Assembly (NCBI RefSeq): GCF_032854445.1
Contig: NC_088296.1
Span: forward strand, 14,443,623-14,507,622
Source: Liolophura sinensis
Taxonomy: Eukaryota > Mollusca > Polyplacophora > Chitonida > Chitonidae
Reading direction: 5' to 3'
DNA: 64,000 bases
Shown here in pieces: positions 45,940 through 58,465 of the stretch. Within the stretch, counting starts at the first letter, position 1; the number at the start of each line of letters is the position of its first letter. The notes under the pieces are model-generated. The model saw nothing but the letters and a program-made list of their open reading frames with translations, searched no databases and was not told the DNA's origin. Both the position numbers and the translations under genes were made by a program.

Positions 45940-46058
45940 ATGTCTGGCAGACATCTGGAGATGGTCGTGAGTTTTCCGCCGGCTTTCCCCTTTTCCGCCC
46001 ACAATACTGCAGCCAGCCATTTTACTATTAAAACATTTTTTGTGTACGGCGTAAAATA
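45940..46058 (+). repeat. SINE-A 3' half
   Basis: TCTGGCAGACATCTGGAGATG to GTGTACGGCGTAAAATACG, strongly diverged. Confidence 0.65.
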
Positions 46059-46070
46059 CGAATCGTACGA

Positions 46071-46121
46071 ATGAATGAATGATTATGGATTAACGCCGCA
46101 TCGGCAATATTTCAGCCATAT
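46071..46121 (-). repeat. 51-bp LINE 3' tail with 12-bp target duplication
   Basis: (GAAT)n, GATTATGGATTAACGCCGC, then CGGCAATATTTCAGCCATAT is the reverse of the 3' end of the LINE at 43390-43440. CGAATCGTACGA (46059-46070) and CGAATTGTACGA (46122-46133) flank it with one mismatch. It is an extremely 5'-truncated insertion. Confidence 0.8.
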
Positions 46122-46133
46122 CGAATTGTACGA

Positions 46134-46275
46134 GGAAAGGCCTGTCAGTAACCTGCGGATGGACGTGGGTGGGCCGTGGGCTCTGCAATCTTACCTCCAA
46201 CGATAATGTTCCCCGCCGTCGTATAACTGACATATTCCTAAGTACGGCGTATACTACCATTAAATTAAATCAATG
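46134..46275 (+). repeat. SINE-A 3' half
   Basis: GGCCTGTCAGTAACCTGCGG to CCGCCGTCGTATAACTG and an AAATTAAATCAATGAAT tail. Confidence 0.7.
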
Positions 46276-46895
46276 AATCTACGAAAACACAAAACCAGTA
46301 CATGTCTAAGAGAAATGTATACTAAAATATACAGGTGATTTCTTTCTAAACTCGTTCAGACAGATGTATAAACTAGGAAATCGGTAGGTCAAGTACACTA
46401 GTCAAAGAGTACAGGAACAAACTGTGGCTGAGGAGGTCGCTGGTATTGGGGATGATGTCGGTGGTAGAAGCATCACACCAGCAAATGGATTTTCTAAACC
46501 TCTCTTTACAATCTTACATCTATGCATCGAAGCAGACATTCGTATAACAGCTATCCACCAGTAAGGGTGGTCCGGGTTAATAATCGCAAGACTAATTCCC
46601 AAAACGACGTTTAACACAAATTACCATAAGGTAAGACAGTATACAAAGTACGAAAATGGGGTGGCGATTTTCAATGAAAATTTTTTTTCAAGGAAAGACG
46701 CAAGGTATATTTTAGGCGGCTAAGTGAAATCAGTTTTCAAGCCGTGCACCATGCTAGAATATCAGCTGTCAATAACAAAAATGTGTACCTTTAGACGCGC
46801 TTTGGTTGCAACTGTTCATATATCCAACGTGGCGATCTCATTCAACATAATAAATATACAGCCCGTAGCCCCGGGTTGAGCGGTATTAGACACAA
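46276..46895. other. No recognised gene
   Basis: A 71-codon minus frame (46402-46617) starts with a hydrophobic run (VVLGISLAII) but has no family match. Confidence 0.35.
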
Positions 46896-48804
46896 TCATG
46901 AAGAAGAGCACCATAGATTCTGACCGCTTTGTCCATATTTACTTACAAGAGAACTGTACTCATTGTAAAATTTAAGACACTTGGAGAAAGGGCGTTTGAG
47001 GGAGTAACCTTGACACATTAGCTTTCGCAGTATTAACTTGTGACGCTGATTGAAATCGTCGCACAACACGCAGGATGTAACAAATGCTAGAAGGCAAGAT
47101 ATGTACACACCGTATGCCGGGCCATTCAGTATATTGCTGTCCAAGTGAGGTCAATTTACAATGTCAAAATTAAAAATATGCCTCTCGTTGTACATCTACG
47201 AGAGGGGAAACCGCTTTGTCTTTGTACAAAGATAGGTCCAGATAAAAAGTACCATCTGGAGAGTCTGTGGTTTCCTTTAAATCCAGCGAAGGTGGGTTGC
47301 TATATGTGGATTGTTTAAAGCTGGGGCACAATTTGTACTCACATGAATACCTATACAGGGTTGATATATATTTACCCCGAATTTCACATCGATGAGAAAT
47401 TCAAGCAGCTCTATGAGCATGTAAACATTCCATGAATGATAACCTTTGTATGTAATTGAGCTGAAGAAGACTTTATTACCTTTCACGTTAATGTAGCGAT
47501 GACCGGTTTTGTTAAATACCGATGTAATTAGTGATGAGATTCTATCAATAACATCTGTGTGAGGAACTGTTTTATGACTGGCGAAATGCCAAGTAGAGAG
47601 GTCCTTAATCTGTACGTGTATTTGAAGGTCTAGCTCTTCAATGAGATGTTTTAAATTTTTAAATTTACACACACTCTTAAAGCCTGAGTTTTTTTTTCAA
47701 TTGCACAACAGTGCTTTTTCCAAAATGGCTTTACTTCTTGCAGTGCAACTTTGCACTACTTTGGTTGTGCAACTTATCGATCCCGCAATAAAGCGAGCAT
47801 TTTGTAGAGGTTGATGCATTTTTTGGAATCCAATAAAGTTGTGATACATCGGTGCGAGGGAAAGGTACGAATACTCTCCTCTGTTTGAGAAAGGACTCTG
47901 GTTTTTAAGTAGTTCCTCCAGCGTATTGATCTCTCCAAAATACGTTGATGTTGCGGCAGTTGTTGTAGTAATATTAGGTCATTCTTCAAGAACATGGTAG
48001 TAATAATTCTTGTAGACAAATATTATGTTATTACGGGCTTTGTCCGCATTATCAATAACGTATTTTCTTGAAAGGTCATCAAGTACATTTCCCACGATAG
48101 GATCCTTCAGAACTTGTTTGACTGTCGCGTGCATTGGTACCAATGTGGTGGATTGCATACACAACCTTTTCTGACTATCTCAAGCCAGGTGTTAAGGGCT
48201 GAAAGCAAGTTTATTTGTCAAGTTTTGGAGCACCGAAAGAACAGTTTTCCTATTAGCTCTTATATGTATCTCTCTCGGCTTCCTATACATGCCATCTCTC
48301 ACGAGGAGGGGCCTCCGTGGCTCAGTTGGTTAGCGTGCTAGCGCAGTGTGATGACACAGGGGCCTCTCACCAATGTGGTCGCTGTGAGTTCAAGTCCTGC
48401 TCATGCTGGCTTCCTCTCTGGCCGTATGTGGGAAAGTCTGCCAGCAACCTGCGGATGGTCGTGGGTTTTCCACGGGCTCTGCCCGGTTTCCTCCCACCAT
48501 TATGCTGTCCGCCGTCGTAGAAGTGAGGTATTCTTGAGTTTGGCGTAAAACACCAATCAAATAAATTAATAAATAAATCTCACAATCAGATTTCGACGGT
48601 TATCATTATTTACAATATTAACGTTAATGGGGAAGACATGTTTACATGTATGGTAGGTAAAATCTGACGATTCACACCCACAGCTGACGTATAATCGGAC
48701 TTACTAAAATCCTTAACTGCTTTCATGTAATTAGATATCTGAGAAACAATTGGTTTAGTATATCGAAAGGAAATGCATGGAGGCTGCCGTATGTTGAAGC
48801 GCAC
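46896..48804 (-). pseudogene. Penelope-like (PLE-type) reverse transcriptase, broken by stops and a SINE
   Basis: Minus-strand pieces follow in family order: PPCISFRYTKPIVSQISNY (48610-48804), a Cys/His-like segment, the SINE-A, then DNADKARNNIIFVYKNYYY (near 48000-48080) and NARFIAGSISCTTK (near 47740-47800). The RT core with GVNIYQPCIGIHVSTNCAP comes next (47277-47672; the usual GIPMGTNCAP is mutated), then GPAYGVYISCLL (46896-47144). Several frameshifts and stops. No GIY-YIG endonuclease is seen. The family name rests on motif recall, so another RT class with the same tail is possible. Confidence 0.65.
48308..48578 (+). repeat. SINE-A, full length, inside the PLE remnant
   Basis: GGGGCCTCCGTGGCTCAGTT (A box), GTGAGTTCAAGTCCTGCTC (B box), body and AAATTAATAAATAAAT tail. 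TCTCAC on both sides may be a short target duplication. Confidence 0.9.
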
Positions 48805-49209
48805 ATTGCCATGATTCGTAACTTCTGGGTCATTTTAAAACTCGAGGAATGTTGATCAAATCAAGACTCCTGTCTAGTTAGTTTAATTTTAGGAACAGTC
48901 TATTTTAGCAGTCTGATGTATTCTGACTGGACAGTTAATGGCATTTTACATGCCAGAAACCGGCAAGCATAACAACACCCTCTGTTTGTACAAACTTTCT
49001 GGAACGCAACACCAGTTGAACTCCGGAGCACCACTATGCAAATGAAATATATGCCGACAAATAAAGACGATTGGAATAGTAATTTCTATGGAAATGCACT
49101 TGGGAATTTAATGTAAAATATCTTTACGAACTGGACAGTGTATAGGTGAGTGGTACACGCTGGGTGCCTCGAAGTAACCACGGAAACAGGTTGACAACAA
49201 AATGAAGAC
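48805..49209. other. No gene seen
   Basis: AT-rich; nothing recognised. Confidence 0.4.
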
Positions 49210-49372
49210 ATTTATTTATTTGATTGTTGTTTCACGTCGTATTCAAGAATATTTCACTTATACGACGGCGGGCATCAGTATGGTGGGAGGAAACCGGGCA
49301 GAGACCGGGGCTAACCCATGACCATCCGCAGTTTGCTGAGAGACCTTCCCACGTACTGCCGGAGAAAAGGAA
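49210..49372 (-). repeat. SINE-A, 5'-truncated
   Basis: TTTATTTATTTGATTGTTG to CCTTCCCACGTACTGCCGG. A trinucleotide repeat follows directly. Confidence 0.85.
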
Positions 49373-49378
49373 GATAAC

Positions 49379-49442
<64 letters not shown>

Positions 49443-49447
49443 TATTA
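49373..49447. repeat. (TAA)n microsatellite
   Basis: About 24 uninterrupted units next to the SINE. Frames of poly-Ile or poly-Leu through it are artefacts. Confidence 0.95.
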
Positions 49448-49840
49448 ATAAGTAACGGACAAAAAGAAATGGAGACATGCATTCATATTAGTTGCATTTG
49501 CATTGGCTATGATACTTGTCAGTTTCTTGTCCGTTCGTATCTAGCAGTTTTTTTTCTTATACACTTAGTTTGCCTTTTAAATAAACAAATACCGCCAAGC
49601 TTTTTTTTCTCTTTACTTTAATGCTGGCGGACAGATTTTGTAAACCCTTGTAATTTAATTACTTGCAATCGAATATTTGTAAGAGATTTCCATAAGTGTT
49701 ATGTAAGCTTTGTTACAAGTTACGTGGTCTTCAACAAACGCAAGACGGCGTGCGTTCTCAGCCACACGCGCTAGATAGACCATGTAACGCATTCGGACTT
49801 TCAAATTTAACAACAAAAAAGAAAAGACTCCTGTTAATTT

Positions 49841-49846
49841 TTTATT
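49841..49846 (-). terminator. Poly(A) signal of carbonic anhydrase gene 2
   Basis: AATAAA on the minus strand, 127 bp past the stop. Gene 1 has no exact AATAAA at the homologous place. Confidence 0.5.
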
Positions 49847-50509
49847 GTTCAGATTTAATGAGTTTACAGAGGAACGATAAAAATCGATTAATGCATATTC
49901 TGTGAGTACATAACTATATAGTATCACTCTCTTCTATGTCGATTTCTCAGCCAAGGCGTTTGCATCACATCATTAAGGAGTTTGTTCAATCAGGCGACCG
50001 TTTAGCTTTTGAATCTCGCGGATGTTGTCCAAAATACTTGACAGACATTTTCGGTAGACAATCAACTGAAAGATAAAAGAAAAACTTAATACAAATCCAA
50101 CATCCACTAAGAAATGATCTCTTTTGAAATATTTGGTTTTCTATAGCTGTGATCTATAACTTGGTAGTGCTTGTCTGTTGCTTTCAAATGTACTGCCTCA
50201 ATGAAATGCAAGAGCAATGACCTCAAAAATGACACCGCTTCATACACTTAGGGTTTCACTGACAGTGGAAAAATCAAAATTATGTTTATTAAGGTTTTAC
50301 TTGTATGAGCAAAAACGATGAAGTACTATTACTATGAGCGTTAAATTCTCCAAAAAGACCCAAATCAGCATTTCAGTCCTACTATAACCATTCCTCTATG
50401 AAAGCTCAAGAAACTGTTAACGGACTGGAGATATTCTAATATGACAACAGTAAAAATGCCACAACACAGTAGCGGCTCTTATAGGGATTTTCCCAAATAC
50501 ATATAGCGA

Positions 50510-50702
50510 AACAAGATCGCTCACATACATGTAGTGAGCTCACGTAAATATAGCGACACAAGATCGCTTACATACAGTACATGTAGTGAGCTCACGTAAA
50601 TGTAGCGACACAAGATCGCTCACATACATGTAGCGACACAAGATCTCTCGCATAAATGTAGCGACACAGTATCGCCCACATACATGTAGCGACACAAGAT
50701 CG
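50510..50702. repeat. ~28-bp tandem repeat in intron 6 of gene 2
   Basis: Units of the type GTAGCGACACAAGATCGCTC plus ACATACAT, about six copies with length variants. It borders exon 6 and extends the open frame by chance. Confidence 0.85.
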
Positions 50703-51973
50703 GTCCTTGCAAGAGATCAGTGGACTCACCTGCCTCCTTGATATGGTAGCAAATTCTTTAAAAATTGTCCAGACGACACTTTCGAAACACGGTGGGTCGG
50801 AGGTCAAGCCACCCCGATACCTGTAGAACTTCTTGACGTTACCAGGCAGCAGGCCGCGCAACGACAGCGGATTTATTTGTATGCTGCTCTCTGTATAGAA
50901 ACACCACAGAAGCATGAATATAGTTTACTCGAAAAAATGTATATCAAGGTAATTTATCGTCCTATACTTGTCGAACCATTGTGTTTGTGCAACTTGAAAG
51001 AAACAACGTCGAACTAACAAGAGCATGCTTACCTGGTCTGGAGATTCGGCACAACTGATTTATTATCGGTTGCAAGGCTCTGTTGTCATTTCTACTGATC
51101 TGCGGAAACAAAACGCCAAATAAAACCTCGTAATACATAAAATTACACGTGAATTTCAAAACTCTGAATGTCGCATGACATCGTCTCAGCAATACCTTTC
51201 AGCATTGCGCGCGCATGACTTGTAGTGGTCTTTTAGATATAAGTAAAAAATCTGCGAGTATTGTGACTATTTAAACTATTACTCTAAATTAGTTTAAACC
51301 TGCGAGTATTGTGACTATTGTAAAATCTTACAAGAAGCCTTTTAAATCCATTCAACAGAGTCAGTACAAATAAAGTACAACTAGGCTAGTTGCACGATAT
51401 GGGATATCACCAGAGAAACTTCACGTTGGCATTCATGTATACGCTTTGTCGCATATAGGCATATGTGTACGCATATCTGTATCCGTCGTAAACGTATATG
51501 CGAACATTTCCACTTCCTGATTTTCCTGTTTTTCACTCTTCTTCACTCCGAAATTAGACAGGATGTTGCTACCCATGACCATAATAACGGAGTGATAATA
51601 GTCTTTTTCACTTTTCATGCAGAATAATTAGAACTATCCTTGCATGACATTCGTATTCGTGTCAAAGTGTTTGCATTGCGGATGATAACCGGTTGGATCA
51701 CAGGAAACCGCCTGTATATCACCAATGTACGAGTCCATCCGAAACCTAGTTTATTATGCATGAAATGACAGAGCGGAAATTGTACGTGTATATTGTCTTG
51801 AGGGTATGTTGATGTTACATACTCGTTACATTCATGCTACATGCCTGTTACATTTGTGTTACATACCTGAAACAGAACTCCCAGAACGGCCAAACCTTGG
51901 GGCCTATTTTGAGCCTCATCAAAGTTGCGGTAGTCCGACGAATAGAAAACCAGATGCATCTGAATCAATATAG

Positions 51974-52080
<107 letters not shown>

Positions 52081-52369
52081 TGCAATTAACGGCCTTTAGA
52101 CCAGCAATTCAGGTAAGTATGTATAATTAGTAACCATAATCGACTGTGATACATGCAAACTTTTTTCAATACTTCCAGGTAATTATATTACGTTAAAATT
52201 ATGTATATATTTAAATCTGTGATTCTAGTTTACATAATTAAAACAGTCTTTTCTTATTTGACTTTGGATATTGTTTGACCATTTGACGGCGTGAAAATTG
52301 ATACGGGTTGCGCTTACCAAACTGCAAATATCTACATACTACATGCTAGTTTGCAAAATGTGAGACACG

Positions 52370-52440
52370 TACGTTGGAGGGTTGTGGGTTTCCCCCCTTT
52401 ATAAGTGAAATATTCTGAAGTACAGCGTAAAATGCCAGTG
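52370..52440 (+). repeat. SINE-A fragment in intron 3 of gene 2
   Basis: GGGTTGTGGGTTTCCCCCC, TATAAGTGAAATATTCTGAA and AGCGTAAAATGCCAGTGAA. Confidence 0.7.
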
Positions 52441-52854
52441 AATTACCTAAATTAATTAATAATAAAGTAGAACCTGCACAAAGCATTACCTCAGCCGGGA
52501 AGAACCTCCTGTTGACGCTGTGCTCGGAGCCTCTGTCGTCCCTGGCACCCACGTGGAAGTGCAGCTGGTCCAGGATGTAGCTAGGGGCTGGTAACGCACC
52601 ATTCCTGATCCTCACAACCTTGTTAAATCCACGGAGTTGGACTGTGCCATGTGATCATACATACATGCAATTATGAAATCTGCAAGACCTGAAAACCTAC
52701 TGACATGAAAGCACACCAAATGCGTTTTTCTTTATAACAGAATAGCAAATTGAACACGCTTACTGCATATTCTCCTTTCAGTCAACACATTCATCTCTTT
52801 ATATTTCCAACCTGACCCTGCTCGTTCCTGTCCCTAATACGATGGCATCCATTC

Positions 52855-52972
52855 GTTTACCACGAGTAGAAAAGTCGCACGTCCAGACTTTCTCCACCGT
52901 AACGCTGGCTGCCGTTATAAAAATTAAATATTCTTGAGTTCGACTTAAAACACCAATCACATAAATAAAAAT
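52855..52972 (+). repeat. SINE-A 3' half in intron 2 of gene 2
   Basis: CCACCGTAACGCTGGCTGCC to AAAACACCAATCACATAAAT. Confidence 0.75.
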
Positions 52973-54046
52973 GCACAAGGAACCTATTACATCGCAGCAT
53001 GGTGTTTATTTGTCACGTGACATACCGTACCTAGGTCATATTAGCTGAGCACATACAACCAATCTGTGTCCGCCTGCTCAGTTTCAAGCTAAGAACACGG
53101 TTTCTTGGAAACTGTAACCATTCACATGTATCTCGCTTCAACCATGTGTTTGTATATACTTAAAGTCAAAATGAAGGAATCAGTAATAATAAGCTACAGT
53201 TTTTGTTGAAGTTAATTGTTGAAGGCAACTGAAATAAGACTATAGGCCAACTTTGCAGAAGCATCACGAATGTTACGTAAGGAATTAGGAGCAAATCGCT
53301 TGGATAAGATCGGATTTTGGGCGACATCTTCCTGTTCTCTGACCTAACATTTGTCAAAATCACTTGCAAATTCTACATTAAATGTATCTGACCTCACTTG
53401 CCTGATACCTCACTCACGACATGTACGTACTTTGTTCGCCAGTGTTGAGGAGTTGTAACTTGTTGGGCGTGGGTTGGTGAAGTTCACGAAGGTGATCTCT
53501 CCCAATGTCGGATTGTTCACCACTCTTCTGGTTGAATGTTCACATGGGGATTGATTGAGTCCATCACAAAAATCGTCTTCAGTATCTGGAAAACGACGCT
53601 TAAATCTATGCATCGAAAGAGCACGTTTGTATGCTAGCCGTCAGCGTACAAATTCAATTGTATGCTGAACAGCAATTTATTTGATTTAATTAAGAGGTTC
53701 TCGCAGATTCCTATGCAGTATGCTTAGGAGACAAACGAACTTTGATTTGCAACACCAGCCGCCGAGGAAAATAGTTCCGCAGAAGGACCATTTTGGGGAA
53801 AGTCCATTTCCACTTGTTATATACATCCATGTCACAGTAGAGTAATATGAAAATATTTTTCTAACATTATGCACACAACAATTAATAACAATTCCAAAAA
53901 GCAATACAGATATACAAGGAGCGTGTTACCTGCAAAGCACAGGGATCCGCAGATAGCCAGAAGGAGGTACAACTTCAACATGATCAGAGCAAATCTTACA
54001 CACTGCAAGTGAAATGCTGTCTGTGAATATTGTACAGCTACCACAT

Positions 54047-54053
54047 ATTTATA
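54047..54053 (-). promoter_or_regulatory. TATA box of carbonic anhydrase gene 2
   Basis: TATAAAT on the minus strand, 66 bp before the ATG. The context GTATAAAT with GAATGG upstream is as in gene 1. Confidence 0.6.
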
Positions 54054-55169
54054 CAGGTACACCTACCATTCGTCATAGATTACAATACAGTAATATACAG
54101 CAGAATACATGGCAATTTCCGCGAAAGTAACTCGGTAAACCACACCCATTTGTAGTACGTCAAATAGCCGTTTGGTCCCATGAAGGAAGTTCTGAATGAA
54201 GGGAAATTCTGTCTCCTGGTTGGCAGTTCAGTGTTGAAGTTCTTCGGGTTTTTTTCCCTTGTATGTAAGCTGAGCAGTTTTCTTTTTTACCAGGATTCAC
54301 CATAAAATATATATCAAACAAAGTTCTCGGTGTAAAGTGACTCAGTATTGTTTCACTTCTTGTTAAAAAGATATTCGTGTCAACAAAGAATATTATTCTT
54401 AGAGCAGTTAAAACACGCACCATTGTTATTCAGGTCCTGATTGGTTAAACTCGCGAGATCTGGATCAAGTTACAACATCGGGAGCAATGGTACAGAAAAG
54501 TTTTTTTAATATCATGTAAGATTATTTCAACCACATGTTTTTAGAATAACAGTCAACAATATTTTTCTAAATCCATTTTACTAGGTGGTCTATCAGATGT
54601 ACTGCTATTAAAAGTATATTAATATATATATATATATATATGTGGACACAGACATTTGTATACCAGGCGCCGACCGGTAAGAACTTCCAACATTAAAACT
54701 TGCTAATTATTACACTTATGGAAGACCAACTGCCTGCCGCCCAAAGAGAGTGCAGATCTGTCCGTCACGTATGGGACAGTAACATGCCAAATATCTGGTG
54801 ATTTATATCCTCTGTGATATTGGTTTACTTCATCCATAATATTGTCCAACATCAAACAGATACAATTTCGTTGACCATCATTTTAAACAATAACCAGATC
54901 AAATGATATAATTCTCTGGCCCTGGGAACACGAATCGCCCTTAAACTTAATTCAAAATTTCAAATCACTTTAAAATTCTTATTTCTTAAGTATCATGGTC
55001 AAAATATTGTTGACAATGTAAATTTTGGGTAAGTTATGGTAAAACAAATACCAGCCACAATTACGGAAAGGAACATACTCAGTTTAATGAATCTAAGTTT
55101 GGCTTAAGATTAAGATCGCTTCGTGAACCCAGGACCCCGGAGGTCTATAAGAATGACACTTTGAAGGCA
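54054..55169. other. Upstream region of carbonic anhydrase gene 2; no gene seen
   Basis: Contains a short (TA)n at 54622-54641. Frames such as 54160-54423 (-) are unrecognised. Confidence 0.4.
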
Positions 55170-55435
55170 AAGAGTGAGTGAGTGAGTGCTTGGGGTTTAA
55201 CGTCGTACTTTTAACACTTGTTCAATCATCATACAGATACAACGAAGGAATCCTTATAGTTCATGTAATGTGCCCCCTTGTTGCAGGTCGGATTTCCACC
55301 GTTCTTTTAGCAAATGCTGCTTCACTAAGACACTTTACCGAAGGCAAGTAATGCGGCCCCGACCGAGCCATTATACTGATACGGGTCAACCAGTCGTTGC
55401 ACTATCACCTTCATGGTGAAAGCCAAGCGAGGTGA
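55170..55435 (-). repeat. SINE-B, 5'-truncated
   Basis: GAGTGAGTGAGTGCTTGGGG, TTGCAGGTCGGATTTCCACC and CCGAGCCATTATACTGATAC. Confidence 0.85.
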
Positions 55436-58344
55436 AGGCAAAGAGAACGAGGTGATGGTTATTTCCAGGAGCCAGTTCTAATTATTAAATCTTGCGTTGA
55501 ATCAAATGTGTCACATCGCACGAAATCCAAAACTTTTATACTTTTTAATTGTTTAGGATGGCCGTTATTATATATAATGATAATAAAAATTATGCCCTGA
55601 AAGGGGCTGGGTAAACATGCAAATGATTAGCTGCCAGTTTCAGCCAAAATCTGATTAAATTATGTACATCTCTGATAAAAGTATTTTCAACTATTTCCCA
55701 CAGATTTCCTTGTGTAATTTGTAATTTTGTAAATTCGAATCTTTCTGGTCGTATGAATTTCTTTCCTTAGTTCTTCAAAAATACACGTTGATTTAACATA
55801 TTTACAAATATCTCAAAAGCTTGAAGGTAATTATTCTGGAATAACATTGTCGATTTGTAGTGACATGAGTATCTTTATGTTGGATAAGCAAAACTCTTCG
55901 TTGTGAGAGGAATTATTGTGGAGCTTTTGAAACATGTTGGTGTGGATATCCAGGGCGAAACATAGACAGTGAAATATGACACTATCAAAGTACACAGTTT
56001 TAATACTAGCATAATATTTAAAAAAATATTTAAAAATAAAAGCAAAAAAGAAAATTCACTAAAAGAAATATTTCTCTGAGGTAGAAAATGCGTTTGTTTC
56101 TGTGATTTTTAGGATGCGAGTTATTTTGAAGCAATCGAATGATATGTTTTTAACATCAATAAAGCACAAATAATTTGATATTTTTCAAAACATCCTCGAT
56201 AGCAATGAAGATAATAAGAAAGCGTAATAAACTACTCCTACAAGTAGTCCATATGCATATATTTGAATTACCTGTATTTTTTTAAAAAATGTATGTAAAA
56301 AAAAACATACTAAGAAAAATTGTTGACAATATTCAATTCAACATTATATTATTCCTAACCCCATTTGCTGTAGTCAAATTACTAGATGATATCATACATT
56401 TAGAATGGACACGTGCTCAGACTCCTTTATCTATAATACTGAGCGTCATCGTAAGAGTGAACAGTCATGTATATATATCAAAGATATTCAAGATTATACA
56501 GGCTTTACAAGTTAATGTTCACCATTTTGCAGACAATAGCGACCTTTTGTTACAGACAGTGGGATATCAGGCCAGGTTGTGTGTAACATAACCGGGACGG
56601 AGAGCTTTAGACACAGCGGGAGATGGCAATGTACGTACAGGTTGAATGATCACAAACAATAACTTAGTGTGTGAACATAACGCATGACTAAAATAAATCG
56701 TTTCCATGACAGTTAAATTCGAAATAATGTGCGATGATTTCTTTATTTTGTTGGAAATAATAAAATATAGGAATAAGGTCTAGGGATATTTGAACAATAG
56801 TCTCTCAAGATGAGTAAGCTGTTACCTCGTCCTCATTCTGTCGCTGAGTCATTATTTTTTTTTTTACTTTACTCTCATGCATTTTTCTTTTTGATAGAGA
56901 AAACAACCATGAACTTCAAGATTTGTGTTCCCTTCAGTTGTTATCGGATAATTTAAGATCGTGCAACAATGAAGCGTGATCTAGATGATTGATTTCGTTA
57001 ATTCCGCACAAATCGGCTAAAAAGTTTTAATGATGTGAAAAAAACTTTTATGCAAGACCCAAAAAAAGAAAACAACAAAATGGTTAGAAAAAAACTTTTA
57101 TGCAAGACCCAAAAAAAGAAAACAACAAAATGGTTATATTCACATCGAACTGTTTTAGTAATACAGGTTAAATTTTATTTTAAAGTGAGGTAAAATTTAA
57201 AATTTCCTTATACATGAGCATGAATATGTGCGTATTGCTTCACGGTACGATGACTGTCTAATCAAGCAATATTTTGTGCCAGTCACGGAGACGTTGTAAC
57301 GGGTAAAGCAGTAAACCAATACGGATACAATGCAGCTTGCTTTTTTTTTCTCTCTTCTCTTCCTTATTCCTATTTCCTGCTCGTCACACGAGGACAACAC
57401 TGCAGACGCAGGTAGTATGTGAACACTGAATATTACAGCATGGTAATTGTTAACCGCAGACACTTGTTGCTACCGTGTTTACTTCTACCATTGTGTACAT
57501 TTCGTCACGCTTGGGTTCACACTACGTTATGAAATACCACAGCCTGCTATTTCTACTTATGATTTATGAATTTTAACTGCATATCTTGATGTTTACTTTA
57601 AGCCGGATTGAAAACTCGTGCTTTCTTATTCTCGCCTGGCTAAAGCTGTAATTTTCCATTGTGGCGGTAAGATAATTAATTCAATTAATCACTCCATTCC
57701 TGAACACGCTGGTGTTCCCCATCTCGATGTCATTGTGTTCAGTAAGGCAGATGCAACACGTGCCGGACTTGTGCAGGAAACAAAAACCTGAAGGCTGTAT
57801 TTAAAGTTCCACCCTTTGTCTCGCTTTGATGACACATATAAGAACATTGTTAAACATTGTCAGACGAGAAAATGTCAGTTGATGAAGGAATAAGAAACAA
57901 TGTCCACCACAACCAAATTGATCCAATAGGTGCTTTACTTTTTTCTGATTAGTCACTATTTCTGTGCCGTTGTGCTCTTAAAGCTAAGTGTTAATTCACA
58001 AACACGGCAGTGTGGCTGCAGAGAACGGTGTGTTTTATTCAGCTTGAACTCGCCTTGTCTACATGCGGGTATGAAAGGGGTATCGATCAAACCCATTGCG
58101 CGATCCTCTCTTTTTCGCTGCCAAAACACATTAGATTAAGATAACCCATTGTGAGAGAAATTATATATTCGTGTGCATTGTTAGTGACTGACATCCCAGC
58201 CCAGACTGTTGCATCACTTGATGATGTTCCTGTGTAGGGGTGGTCACACCACACAAGGTATTTAGCTAATCTCCTAATTTGACTGATTGGTTGAATTTTG
58301 TTTAATAACGCAATACAGGTACCAAATAATTATCACCTATAACA
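55436..58344. other. No recognised gene (2.9 kb)
   Basis: AT-rich. The frames 56289-56591 (+, 100 codons), 57197-57463 (-, 88) and 57930-58139 (+, 69) have no recognised family. A 50-bp perfect tandem duplication is listed separately. Confidence 0.4.
57037..57136. repeat. Perfect 50-bp tandem duplication
   Basis: 57037-57086 and 57087-57136 are identical (ACTTTTATGCAAGACCC core and AACAACAAAATGGTTA end). Confidence 0.95.
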
Positions 58345-58465
58345 TGGCTCGCACGCGAGAAGGTCTGCCATCAACTTGCGAAGTTGCCACGGGCTCTCCC
58401 TGCAGGGTGTGCCCGTTTTCCTTCCGTCATAATGTTGACCGCCGTGGTAAAAGTGAAATAGTTCT
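58345..58465 (+). repeat. SINE-A fragment
   Basis: GAAGGTCTGCCATCAACTTG, then CGTCATAATGTTGACCGCCG and AAAGTGAAATAGTTCTG. Confidence 0.7.

Noticed and set aside
48317-48548. Two overlapping 66-67-codon frames
   Set aside because: They are translations of a SINE-A copy. The same peptides (CEFKSSSCWLPL type) recur at every forward SINE-A.
53588-53929. Possible extra anhydrase exon in intron 1 of gene 2 (GNGLSPKWSFCG frame)
   Set aside because: No match to the missing N-terminal segment and no similar sequence in intron 1 of gene 1.
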